A stretch of 19,882 bases of DNA, from positions 1 through 19,882 of the forward strand of contig JBGVNP010000237.1 of the NCBI GenBank assembly GCA_045125655.1, in the 5' to 3' direction. Source of the DNA: RGIG4608 sp045125655. Lineage in GTDB: Bacteria > Bacillota > Clostridia > Oscillospirales > CAG-272. The notes under the pieces are model-generated. The model did not search any database. It had not been told where the DNA came from and worked only from the letters and a program-made list of their open reading frames with translations. Within the stretch, counting starts at the first letter, position 1. Each line of letters starts with the position of its first letter. Positions 1 through 9,896 of the stretch are shown one piece after another. The translations under genes were made by a program, and so were the position numbers.

Positions 1-12
1 AATTATTTAAAA

Positions 13-1215
13 TTATTCAAGAATTTCGGAAACGACGCCGGAACCTACTGTTCTACCACCCTCACGGATAGCGAAACGAAGACCCTGCTCACAAGCGATA
101 GGTGTGATAAGCTCAACTGTCATATCAACGTTATCGCCGGGGCGGCACATCTCAACGCCTGCGGGAAGCTGGATTGTACCTGTAACGTCAGTTGTTCTGA
201 AGTAGAACTGGGGTCTGTAGCCTGCGAAGAAGGGCTTGGAACGACCACCCTCTTTTTCAGTAAGTACGTAAACGTGACCTACGAACTTTGTGTGAGGATG
301 AACGGAGCCGGGCTTAGCAAGAACCTGACCTCTTTCGATCTCGTCCTTTGCGATACCACGAAGAAGAGCACCGATGTTGTCACCAGCCTCAGCCTGAGGA
401 AGGAGCTTATGGAACATCTCAACACCTGTAACGGTTGTGCTTCTCTTTTCGTCGGAAAGACCAACTACTTCTACAACGTCACCAACCTTAACTGTACCTC
501 TCTCTACTCTACCTGTAGCAACTGTACCTCGGCCGGAGATGGAGAATACGTCCTCAACGGGCATAAGGAATGGAAGGTCTGCCTGACGTTCGGGAGTAGG
601 AATGTAGCTGTCAACTGCATCCATGAGCTCAAGAATGCAAGCGAACTCGGGAGCGCTGAGGTCTGTAGAAGTAGACTCAAGAGCGTTACGAGCGGAACCA
701 CGAATTACGGGGATATCATCACCGGGGAATTCGTAGGAAGAAAGAAGATCTCTGATCTCCATTTCAACAAGGTCAAGAAGCTCGTCGTCGTCAACGAGGT
801 CTGTCTTGTTCATAAATACTACAAGTGCGGGAACGCCTACCTGACGAGCAAGAAGTACGTGTTCTCTTGTCTGTGCAAGAGGGCCGTCTGTACCTGCAAC
901 AACGAGGATAGCGCCGTCCATCTGAGCAGCACCTGTGATCATGTTCTTAACGTAGTCTGCGTGTCCGGGGCAGTCAACGTGTGCATAGTGTCTGTTAGAT
1001 GTCTCGTACTCAACGTGACGAGAGTTGATTGTGATACCACGAGCTCTTTCCTCGGGGCAGTTGTCGATCTGGCTGTAATCAAGGAACTCAGAACCGTTAA
1101 GGAGAGAGAGTGTTTTTGTGATAGCAGCTGTAAGAGTTGTCTTACCGTGGTCAACGTGACCGATTGTACCAATGTTTACGTGGGGTTTTGTACGTTCAAA
1201 TGTTTGCTTTGCCAT
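13..1215 (-). CDS. tuf: Elongation factor Tu
   Basis: EF-Tu is the GTPase that carries aminoacyl-tRNA to the ribosomal A site. The 400-residue product has the full family length. Visible motifs are the P-loop GHVDHGKT near residues 19-26, the switch I segment ending RGITIN, the G3 motif DCPGHADY, the G4 motif NKTD, and the conserved C-terminal barrel segments GYRPQFYFR and FAIREGGRTVG. A TGGAGG ribosome binding site precedes the ATG by about 9 bases. It is the last visible gene of rpsL-rpsG-fusA-tuf, 51 bp after fusA, and no separate promoter is obvious in that gap, so it is probably cotranscribed. Its stop is TAA, 12 bp from the window edge, so any downstream terminator lies outside. The alanine in the TPIA segment, matching the kirromycin-associated Ala of E. 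coli EF-Tu, is retained. Identification is secure. Confidence 0.98.
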   Translation of the reverse strand: MAKQTFERTKPHVNIGTIGHVDHGKTTLTAAITKTLSLLNGSEFLDYSQIDNCPEERARGITINSRHVEYETSNRHYAHVDCPGHADYVKNMITGAAQMDGAILVVAGTDGPLAQTREHVLLARQVGVPALVVFMNKTDLVDDDELLDLVEMEIRDLLSSYEFPGDDIPVIRGSARNALESTSTDLSAPEFACILELMDAVDSYIPTPERQADLPFLMPVEDVFSISGRGTVATGRVERGTVKVGDVVEVVGLSDEKRSTTVTGVEMFHKLLPQAEAGDNIGALLRGIAKDEIERGQVLAKPGSVHPHTKFVGHVYVLTEKEGGRSKPFFAGYRPQFYFRTTDVTGTIQLPAGVEMCRPGDNVDMTVELITPIACEQGLRFAIREGGRTVGSGVVSEILE

Positions 1216-1266
1216 TTTGAAAATCCTCCATTATAATGAATTAATGTTTTTTAAAAATTATATATC

Positions 1267-3387
1267 TTACTTCTTAGCACGAGAAGTAATAATACCATCC
1301 TGAATGGACTTGGGAACCTGTGCGAAGTGGCTGGGTTCCATTGAATACTGTGCACGACCCTGGCTCTTTGAACGAAGGTCTGTTGCGTATCCGAACATTT
1401 CGGAAAGGGGAACAAAGCTTGTAAGCTCTGTTACACCGTTGCCTGCTTCCATAGACTGGATCTGGCCACGACGGGAGTTAACGTCACCAATGATATCTCC
1501 AAGATAATCGTCGGGAGTAATTGTTACTACCTTAACGATGGGTTCTGTGAGCACGGGCTCTGCAAGACGCATAGCCTCCTTAAATGCCATAGAACCTGTG
1601 ATCTTGAACGCCATTTCAGAAGAGTCAACTTCGTGGTAAGAACCATCGTAAAGTGTAACCTTAACGTCAACAACGTTATAACCTGCAAGAACACCGTTCT
1701 GCATAGCGCCCTGGATACCCTGGTTAACGGGCTCGATGTATTCCTTGGGAATAGCACCACCTGTAACAGCGTTGATGAATTCATATCCCTTACCGGGCTC
1801 GTTGGGCTCAAGAGTGATCTTAACGTGACCGTACTGACCGGAACCACCGGACTGCTTCTTGTACTTAGTTTCGTGATCAATCTTCTTACGGATTGTTTCC
1901 TTATAAGCAACCTGAGGAGCACCGATGTTAGCCTCTACCTTGAACTCACGAAGCAAACGGTCAACGATAATCTCAAGGTGAAGCTCACCCATACCGGCGA
2001 TAATTGTCTGACCTGTTTCTTCATCAGTGTAGGTACGGAAGGTGGGGTCTTCCTCTGCAAGCTTCGCAAGAGCGAGGCCCATCTTCTCCTGACCTGCACG
2101 GGTCTTGGGCTCGATAGCTACGCTGATAACGGGCTCGGGGAATTCCATAGATTCAAGTATTACGGGATTCTTCTGATCACAGAAGGTATCACCGGTTGTT
2201 GTATATTTTGTAGATACGACAGCTGCGATATCACCACTGTAGCATACATCGATATCCTTACGGTCGTTTGCATGCATCTGAAGAATACGGCCGAATCTCT
2301 CGTACTTGTTCTTTGTGGAGTTATATACGTTTGTACCTGCTTCAACCTTACCGGAGTAAACGCGGAAGAAGCAAAGCTTACCAACGTAGGGGTCTGTCAT
2401 GATCTTGAATGCGAGAGCTGAGAAAGGATTCTCATCACCTGCAGGTCTCTCTGTTTCTTCCTCAGTATCGGGGTTTACGCCCTTGATAGCGGGAATGTCA
2501 AGAGGAGAAGGCATATAGTCAACAACTGCGTCAAGAAGCTTCTGAACACCCTTATTTCTATAGGATGTACCACAAACCACGGGTACGATCTTGTTGTCGA
2601 TTGTTGCCTTACGAAGAGCAGCCTTAAGCTCTGCAACGGAGATTTCCTCTTCCATGCAGTATCTTTCAAACAATTCTTCGTCAGTTTCGCAAATGGATTC
2701 TACCATTGCTGCGTGATATTCCTGCGCCTTGTCGAGCATATCTGCAGGAATTTCCTCTTCTCTCATATCCTTGCCTTGTTCATCATAATAAACTTCAGCC
2801 TTCATTTCCATAAGGTCGATAACGCCCTTGAATTCCATTTCAGCACCAATGGGAAGCTGAATCGGAACTGCATTTGCATGAAGTCTGTCCTTAAGCATCT
2901 GAACAACGCGATAGAAGTTAGCACCGTTGATGTCCATCTTGTTTACATAGCACATACGGGGAACTCTATATTTGTCAGCCTGACGCCATACTGTTTCAGA
3001 CTGAGGCTCAACACCGCCCTTAGCACAAAGTACTGTAACTGCACCGTCAAGTACTCTGAGTGAACGCTCAACCTCAACTGTGAAGTCAACGTGTCCGGGT
3101 GTGTCGATAATATTTATACGATGTGTGTTAGCTTTAGTTGCTGCCGCATCGTTGTGGAACTCGGATTTTGCCCAATAGCATGTGGTAGCTGCAGAAGTGA
3201 TTGTAATACCTCTCTCCTGCTCCTGTACCATCCAGTCCATTGTTGCAGAACCTTCGTGAGTTTCACCGATTTTGTGAGTCTTACCTGTGTAGAACAAGAT
3301 ACGCTCTGTTGTAGTGGTCTTACCGGCGTCAATGTGAGCCATAATACCAATATTTCTTGTTTTCTCAAGCGAATATTCTCTTGGCAT
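1267..3387 (-). CDS. fusA: Elongation factor G
   Basis: EF-G is the translocation GTPase, which also acts with RRF in ribosome recycling. The 706-residue length is typical. Visible motifs are the P-loop AHIDAGKTTTTER near the N-terminus, switch I ending ERGITITSAATT, the G3 motif DTPGHVDF, and NKMD. Domain IV contains the SGGSGQYGHV and PKEYIEPVNQGIQ segments, and the domain V signature GDVNSRRGQI is present. The ATG follows an AAAGGAGACTTAC ribosome binding site and lies 18 bp after the rpsG stop, consistent with operon transcription. One variation from the usual sequence is CAKGGVEPQSETVWRQ, where most homologues have CAVGG. The gene is complete, and the domain order rules out a tetracycline-resistance (TetM-type) paralogue. 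Confidence 0.98.
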   Translation of the reverse strand: MPREYSLEKTRNIGIMAHIDAGKTTTTERILFYTGKTHKIGETHEGSATMDWMVQEQERGITITSAATTCYWAKSEFHNDAAATKANTHRINIIDTPGHVDFTVEVERSLRVLDGAVTVLCAKGGVEPQSETVWRQADKYRVPRMCYVNKMDINGANFYRVVQMLKDRLHANAVPIQLPIGAEMEFKGVIDLMEMKAEVYYDEQGKDMREEEIPADMLDKAQEYHAAMVESICETDEELFERYCMEEEISVAELKAALRKATIDNKIVPVVCGTSYRNKGVQKLLDAVVDYMPSPLDIPAIKGVNPDTEEETERPAGDENPFSALAFKIMTDPYVGKLCFFRVYSGKVEAGTNVYNSTKNKYERFGRILQMHANDRKDIDVCYSGDIAAVVSTKYTTTGDTFCDQKNPVILESMEFPEPVISVAIEPKTRAGQEKMGLALAKLAEEDPTFRTYTDEETGQTIIAGMGELHLEIIVDRLLREFKVEANIGAPQVAYKETIRKKIDHETKYKKQSGGSGQYGHVKITLEPNEPGKGYEFINAVTGGAIPKEYIEPVNQGIQGAMQNGVLAGYNVVDVKVTLYDGSYHEVDSSEMAFKITGSMAFKEAMRLAEPVLTEPIVKVVTITPDDYLGDIIGDVNSRRGQIQSMEAGNGVTELTSFVPLSEMFGYATDLRSKSQGRAQYSMEPSHFAQVPKSIQDGIITSRAKK

Positions 3388-3405
3388 TGTAAGTCTCCTT
3401 TAAAA

Positions 3406-3876
3406 TCAATATCTGTAGTGTGCAAAAGCCTTGTTTGCTTCTGCCATTCTGTGTGTTTCTTCCTTCTTCTTGAAGGCAGCACCGGCATTGTTCTTTGCAT
3501 CCATAATCTCGTTTGCAAGTCTTTCTGCCATTGTGTGTTCTCCGCGCTTTCTGGAATATCCAACAAGCCATCTGAGACCAAGAGTCTGACGTCTTTCAGC
3601 TCTTACCTCCATGGGAACCTGATAGGTTGAACCGCCTACACGGCGAGCCTTAACCTCAAGTACAGGCATAATATTTTCAAGAGCAGCCTGGAAAGCTTCT
3701 ACAGGATTCTCACCTGTCTTGCCTTCTACGATTGCGAATGCATCGTAAACGATCTTCTGCGCTACTCCCTTTTTACCGTCAAGCATAACGTTGTTGATAA
3801 GCTTTGTTACAAGCTTAGATCCGTAAAGGGGATCCGGTAATACATCTCTTTTGGAAATTTTACCTCTTCTCGGCAT
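3406..3876 (-). CDS. rpsG: 30S ribosomal protein S7
   Basis: S7 binds the 3' major domain of 16S rRNA, nucleates assembly of the 30S head and contacts tRNA at the E site. The product is 156 residues, normal for bacterial S7, beginning MPRRGKISKRD and containing the conserved ARRVGGSTYQVP and RWLVGYSRKRGE segments. The frame stays open upstream to 3939, but the start at 3876 is chosen because it gives the family N-terminus and is preceded by AAGGAGGG with a spacing of 6. The stop is TGA, 18 bp before fusA. In E. coli S7 represses its own operon by binding the rpsL-rpsG intercistronic RNA; here that spacer is 155 bp. Confidence 0.98.
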   Translation of the reverse strand: MPRRGKISKRDVLPDPLYGSKLVTKLINNVMLDGKKGVAQKIVYDAFAIVEGKTGENPVEAFQAALENIMPVLEVKARRVGGSTYQVPMEVRAERRQTLGLRWLVGYSRKRGEHTMAERLANEIMDAKNNAGAAFKKKEETHRMAEANKAFAHYRY

Positions 3877-4031
3877 GTTAGTTCCCTCCTTCATTAATAT
3901 TATGAAATCATAGGTACTCAAAAGCATTTCTTCTGTCAATGCGCGTCGGCGTGGTCTGCCTTAAACATTAAATTTATGCAGCTCTTTCAGACGAGCGACT
4001 ATTTTGCTTTATACCCTGTTTGTACGACCGA
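3877..4031 (-). other. rpsL-rpsG intercistronic spacer, possible S7 target
   Basis: This 155-bp spacer is unusually long for an operon whose other gaps are 18 and 51 bp. It contains a short possible stem, GCATT/AATGC (3924-3928 with 3938-3942), and a GC-rich GCCGACGCGC run, followed by the rpsG ribosome binding site. A TTGACA hexamer occurs on the minus strand, but no well-spaced -10 follows it. In E. coli the equivalent spacer is the S7 translational operator. Whether this RNA serves that role is inference from position only. Confidence 0.3.
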
Positions 4032-4448
4032 TTACTTTTTCTTCGGTCTCTTTGCGCCGTATTTGGAGCGGCTCTGGTTACGGTTAGCAACGCCTTGTGC
4101 GTCAAGCGTACCGCGGATGATGTGGTAACGTACACCGGGCAGGTCACGTACTCTTCCGCCTCTGATGAGGACAACTGAGTGTTCCTGCAAGTTGTGGCCG
4201 ATACCGGGAATGTAGGTTGTTACTTCAAGACCGTTTGTAAGTCTTACTCTCGCGATTTTACGAAGAGCTGAGTTAGGCTTCTTGGGTGTTGTTGTAGATA
4301 CCTTTGTGCAAACTCCTCTTTTCTGAGGTGCGTGCTGATCGGTAGGCTCATTGTGAAGTGTATTAAATCCCTTCTGAAGCACGGGTGCTTTGGACTTATA
4401 TACCTTCTCGCTGCGTCCCTGTCTTACAAGCTGGTTAAAGGTTGGCAT
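4032..4448 (-). CDS. rpsL: 30S ribosomal protein S12
   Basis: S12 lies at the decoding centre and controls translational accuracy. The product is 138 residues, like S12 of other Bacillota. It contains PQKRGVCTKV, TPKKPNSALRK, the PGIGHNLQEHS loop and the GRSKYG C-terminus. The ATG has an AGAAGGAGGAAG ribosome binding site. The lysine equivalent to E. coli K42 is present (K56 here), but the position equivalent to E. coli K87 is arginine (R101, codon CGT at 4146-4148, in the segment GGRVRDLPG); most bacteria have lysine there. It is the first gene of the str operon, with its own promoter at 4588-4616. Confidence 0.98.
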   Translation of the reverse strand: MPTFNQLVRQGRSEKVYKSKAPVLQKGFNTLHNEPTDQHAPQKRGVCTKVSTTTPKKPNSALRKIARVRLTNGLEVTTYIPGIGHNLQEHSVVLIRGGRVRDLPGVRYHIIRGTLDAQGVANRNQSRSKYGAKRPKKK

Positions 4449-4481
4449 TTTCTTCCTCCTTCTTCAAAATTTAATGTTTAT

Positions 4482-4511
4482 ACAGACACAGCCGCAGGGC
4501 TGTGATACTGT
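4482..4511 (-). promoter_or_regulatory. Hairpin in the rpsL 5' leader
   Basis: A perfect 7-bp stem, CACAGCC/GGCTGTG with a GCAG loop (4487-4504), is extended across a small internal loop by ACAG/CTGT (4482-4485 with 4508-4511). It lies within the roughly 130-nt leader between the predicted transcription start near 4581 and rpsL. No T run follows it on the minus strand, so it is not a simple intrinsic terminator. It may be a protein-binding or RNA-stability element for the str operon; that role is inferred. Confidence 0.45.
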
Positions 4512-4587
4512 CCCAATTAAAACTGCTGCAAACACTGATTTTTCAAGGGTTTCCCCACTACTCCGAGTTTACAAACAATTACAGTTT

Positions 4588-4616
4588 ATTATATCACTAA
4601 ATAACGGTTTTGTCAA
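4588..4616 (-). promoter_or_regulatory. str operon (rpsL) promoter
   Basis: On the minus strand, TTGACA (4611-4616) and TATAAT (4588-4593) are separated by exactly 17 bp, a perfect sigma-A consensus. It lies about 140 bp upstream of rpsL, so the ribosomal operon can be transcribed independently of rpoBC and of the accessory operon upstream. Confidence 0.85.
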
Positions 4617-4824
4617 CAAAAATATGTTTTTTTGAATTTTTTAGCATTTTTTACAATATACGCAACAATCGTGTTGTTTTATTGTTGGTTTTTCACAAAT
4701 AATGTATTCAAAAATGATATATTTTTCTTGATTACCTATTTAATTTTAACAATTTTAATCCACTGACAATGCATCAAAAAGCGTTAATTCTCTATCAAAT
4801 GGTTTTAAACGTCGGATTTGCGTT
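4617..4824. other. AT-rich gene-free stretch between the accessory operon and the rpsL promoter
   Basis: No coding region is supported here. The only structure seen is a weak possible stem, CAACAAT/ATTGTTG, at about 4665-4690, not followed by a T run. No convincing terminator for the gene ending at 4825 is visible, so some readthrough into the str operon is possible. Confidence 0.5.
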
Positions 4825-5166
4825 TTATTTTCGCGATTTAATCTCAAATATCAATCTCTGTCTATAATTACTTCGCGACTGAATATAGATCACCGTCTCG
4901 CCCTCGCTCCACGCAGTAAGCACTCCGTTTTCATCGACCGATACTATTTCGGGATCGTCACTCGCATAATAAAAGCCGTCATGAAACTGTGGAATTCCAA
5001 ACGACGATAGCTCAATTTGGACACTTTCACCCACGTCAATAGTGGTTATTTCCTCCTGCAAATTCAAGGAAGGAGGAAGAAAAATGATGACTCCCACGAT
5101 TATTCCTACGACCAAGATCAAAGCGATCAAAAGAATCAATATAACTCCAAGTCCATCTCTTTCCAT
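4825..5166 (-). CDS. Membrane-anchored protein with one BIG2-like Ig domain
   Basis: A 113-residue protein with a single strong hydrophobic segment at residues 6-31 after MERDGLG, followed by an extracellular domain. The domain resembles bacterial Ig-like group 2 (BIG2): a GESVQIEL strand, then YASDDPEIVSVDENGVLTAWSEG, matching the family pattern S-x-D-x-x-V-x-x-V-x-x-x-G-x-V-x-A-x-x-x-G. The hydrophobic segment has no lipobox cysteine, so it is a signal anchor. The ATG has GAGGAT 6 bases upstream and starts 16 bp after the preceding reading frame, so it is the last gene of the accessory operon. BIG2 domains usually belong to cell-surface proteins; a specific ligand or function cannot be read from the sequence. 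The gene appears intact. Confidence 0.75.
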   Translation of the reverse strand: MERDGLGVILILLIALILVVGIIVGVIIFLPPSLNLQEEITTIDVGESVQIELSSFGIPQFHDGFYYASDDPEIVSVDENGVLTAWSEGETVIYIQSRSNYRQRLIFEIKSRK

Positions 5167-5182
5167 AATCGATCCTCACATA

Positions 5183-5719
5183 TTATTTCTCTCGCGCTTC
5201 TATGCATATTCTGATATTTTCGAGATTGATTATCTCCCCTTTTACCACAGCATAGGCATATTTTGCTACCACTTCATCAACGTTTCCGTTAAACAATCCT
5301 GTAATATCATTAATAATATTATCCATACGTGAAAGAAGTACGTTGCTATAACGCTCTCTTGAAATAAAGCCCGTATAATCTCCGCGAACGACCACACGAT
5401 ATTCATATTTTTTATCCATTCTATCAAGGTGATAAACAAGATCCTTTGGTGTTTTTCCCGCAAGTGCGATCTTTATTTGTGCAATCACATCATCAACGGT
5501 CACACCCATCTCAACAGATTCACTGAATGTGCCCTTTATGCTTTGATGCACGTTGTTTCTATCCAAATTGTTAAGATCGAAATCGGCTGCAGAGTTGCTC
5601 CAATCAGTAACGGTATATATTATTCCGTCCTTGACCTCGCAATCAAGCTCGGTATCCGAATACCAATAAACGTGCTCCTCAAAGGCATCCTTAATAAGAT
5701 CAATAATTACAGATTCCAC
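5183..5719 (-). CDS. Hypothetical protein, probably the separated C-terminal part of the upstream lipoprotein
   Basis: A 178-residue reading frame of unrecognised family. It is soluble-looking and charged, with no signal peptide or membrane segment. The earliest in-frame start after the upstream stop is GTG at 5717-5719, and the only Shine-Dalgarno-like run (AGGGGG) is about 2 bases from it, too close for a normal start. It lies in the same frame as the BIG2 lipoprotein gene, separated by one TAG and two codons, so a readthrough or ancestral product would be continuous. The next internal methionine is about 70 residues in. It may be translated poorly or not at all. Alternatively it is an independent cytosolic gene using GTG. 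It ends in TAA, 16 bp before the next gene. Confidence 0.55.
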   Translation of the reverse strand: MESVIIDLIKDAFEEHVYWYSDTELDCEVKDGIIYTVTDWSNSAADFDLNNLDRNNVHQSIKGTFSESVEMGVTVDDVIAQIKIALAGKTPKDLVYHLDRMDKKYEYRVVVRGDYTGFISRERYSNVLLSRMDNIINDITGLFNGNVDEVVAKYAYAVVKGEIINLENIRICIEAREK

Positions 5720-5725
5720 ATCCCC

Positions 5726-6174
5726 CTACAAAGCGGAGATGGCCGTTTTTCCGTAGCGTTCTATTGCTAATCCCGCAACGGAATAAAAATCGAATGGGTC
5801 CTGTGTCGAATCAAGCTCGACTATTTTTTCATCAATGGCACTGACAGTTTTATAAGGGGAAAACACCTTGACGCTCGAAAAATGCTCAAGATTATCCTTT
5901 GAGCGCGCAATTATTGTGCACATTCCCTCTCCCTTGACATTCACAACACCTTCGCCCGTTACGGTAGCCACCTTAAAATCATCGGATGACCAAAGAAGAT
6001 CACCGTTTTTCATGACCTTATCATCTGCATCGCGCACTGTCAAAGTGTAGCTCTCACCAATATCAAGGTTGACGTTTACCTTATCAATAACGTGATGACT
6101 ATTTTCAAAGACACCGCCCGTACAAGACGTCAAAATCAAGGAAATAAGTGCAAAAATACAAAGAGTTTTTTCAT
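5726..6174 (-). pseudogene. BIG2-domain lipoprotein with a frameshifted signal peptide
   Basis: From the ATG at 6172-6174, which has a strong AAGGAG ribosome binding site 9 bases upstream, the literal frame reads only MKKLFVFLHLFP before a stop. Adding one A to the A6 tract (plus-strand T6 at 6166-6171) gives MKKTLCIFALISLILTSC, a textbook lipoprotein signal peptide with lipobox LTSC, continuous with the downstream reading frame. That frame encodes a BIG2 Ig-like domain, with VNLDIGESYTLTV, LLWSSDDFKVATV, then GEGVVNVKGEG and TIIARS, and ends at TAG (5726-5728). The encoded protein would be about 149 residues to the TAG, or about 330 if read through into the following in-frame reading frame. 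Causes could be sequencing or assembly error, true decay, phase variation or slippage. TAG is not used by any other gene in the window. Confidence 0.7.
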
Positions 6175-6210
6175 TATTATATACTCCTTAAAACAAACTG
6201 TCTAAATTTC

Positions 6211-6239
6211 ATTATAACACCCCATGTTCATAATGTCAA
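6211..6239 (-). promoter_or_regulatory. Promoter of the BIG2 accessory operon
   Basis: The minus strand carries TTGACA (6234-6239), a 17-bp spacer and TATAAT (6211-6216), with a TGT extended -10. It is a perfect consensus promoter about 37 bp upstream of the ATG at 6174. It follows the rpoC terminator, making the accessory genes a separate transcription unit. Confidence 0.85.
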
Positions 6240-6275
6240 TAAAAAAGTCTTTACATTATATTATAATATACAAAT

Positions 6276-6302
6276 ATCCCGACGCCATTTTGGCGTCGGG
6301 AT
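6276..6302 (-). terminator. Terminator downstream of rpoC
   Basis: A perfect 12-bp GC-rich stem (6276-6287 with 6291-6302, core CCCGACGCC/GGCGTCGGG) with a 3-base loop begins 15 bp after the rpoC stop. On the minus strand it is followed by AT-rich sequence but no uninterrupted T run. It is a likely intrinsic terminator or 3'-end stabilising hairpin for rpoBC. Confidence 0.75.
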
Positions 6303-6316
6303 TAGATTGTGAATTA

Positions 6317-9874
<3,558 letters not shown>

Positions 9875-9896
9875 TGTTTATCTCTCCTTTCCCAAA

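Noticed and set aside
274..1236. Long open frame on the plus strand opposite tuf
   Set aside because: It is the antisense of a highly codon-biased gene, rich in Cys/Val/Leu, without a ribosome binding site or family resemblance.
1633..2421. Long open frame on the plus strand opposite fusA
   Set aside because: Antisense shadow of fusA with no independent signals.
3900..3942. TTGACA in the rpsL-rpsG spacer as an internal promoter
   Set aside because: The nearest TATGAT is about 21 bp away and no -10 lies at 16-18 bp.
6257..6270. 14-bp perfect palindrome TATATTATAATATA
   Set aside because: Pure A/T sequence between a terminator and a promoter; such palindromes are expected by chance in AT-rich DNA.
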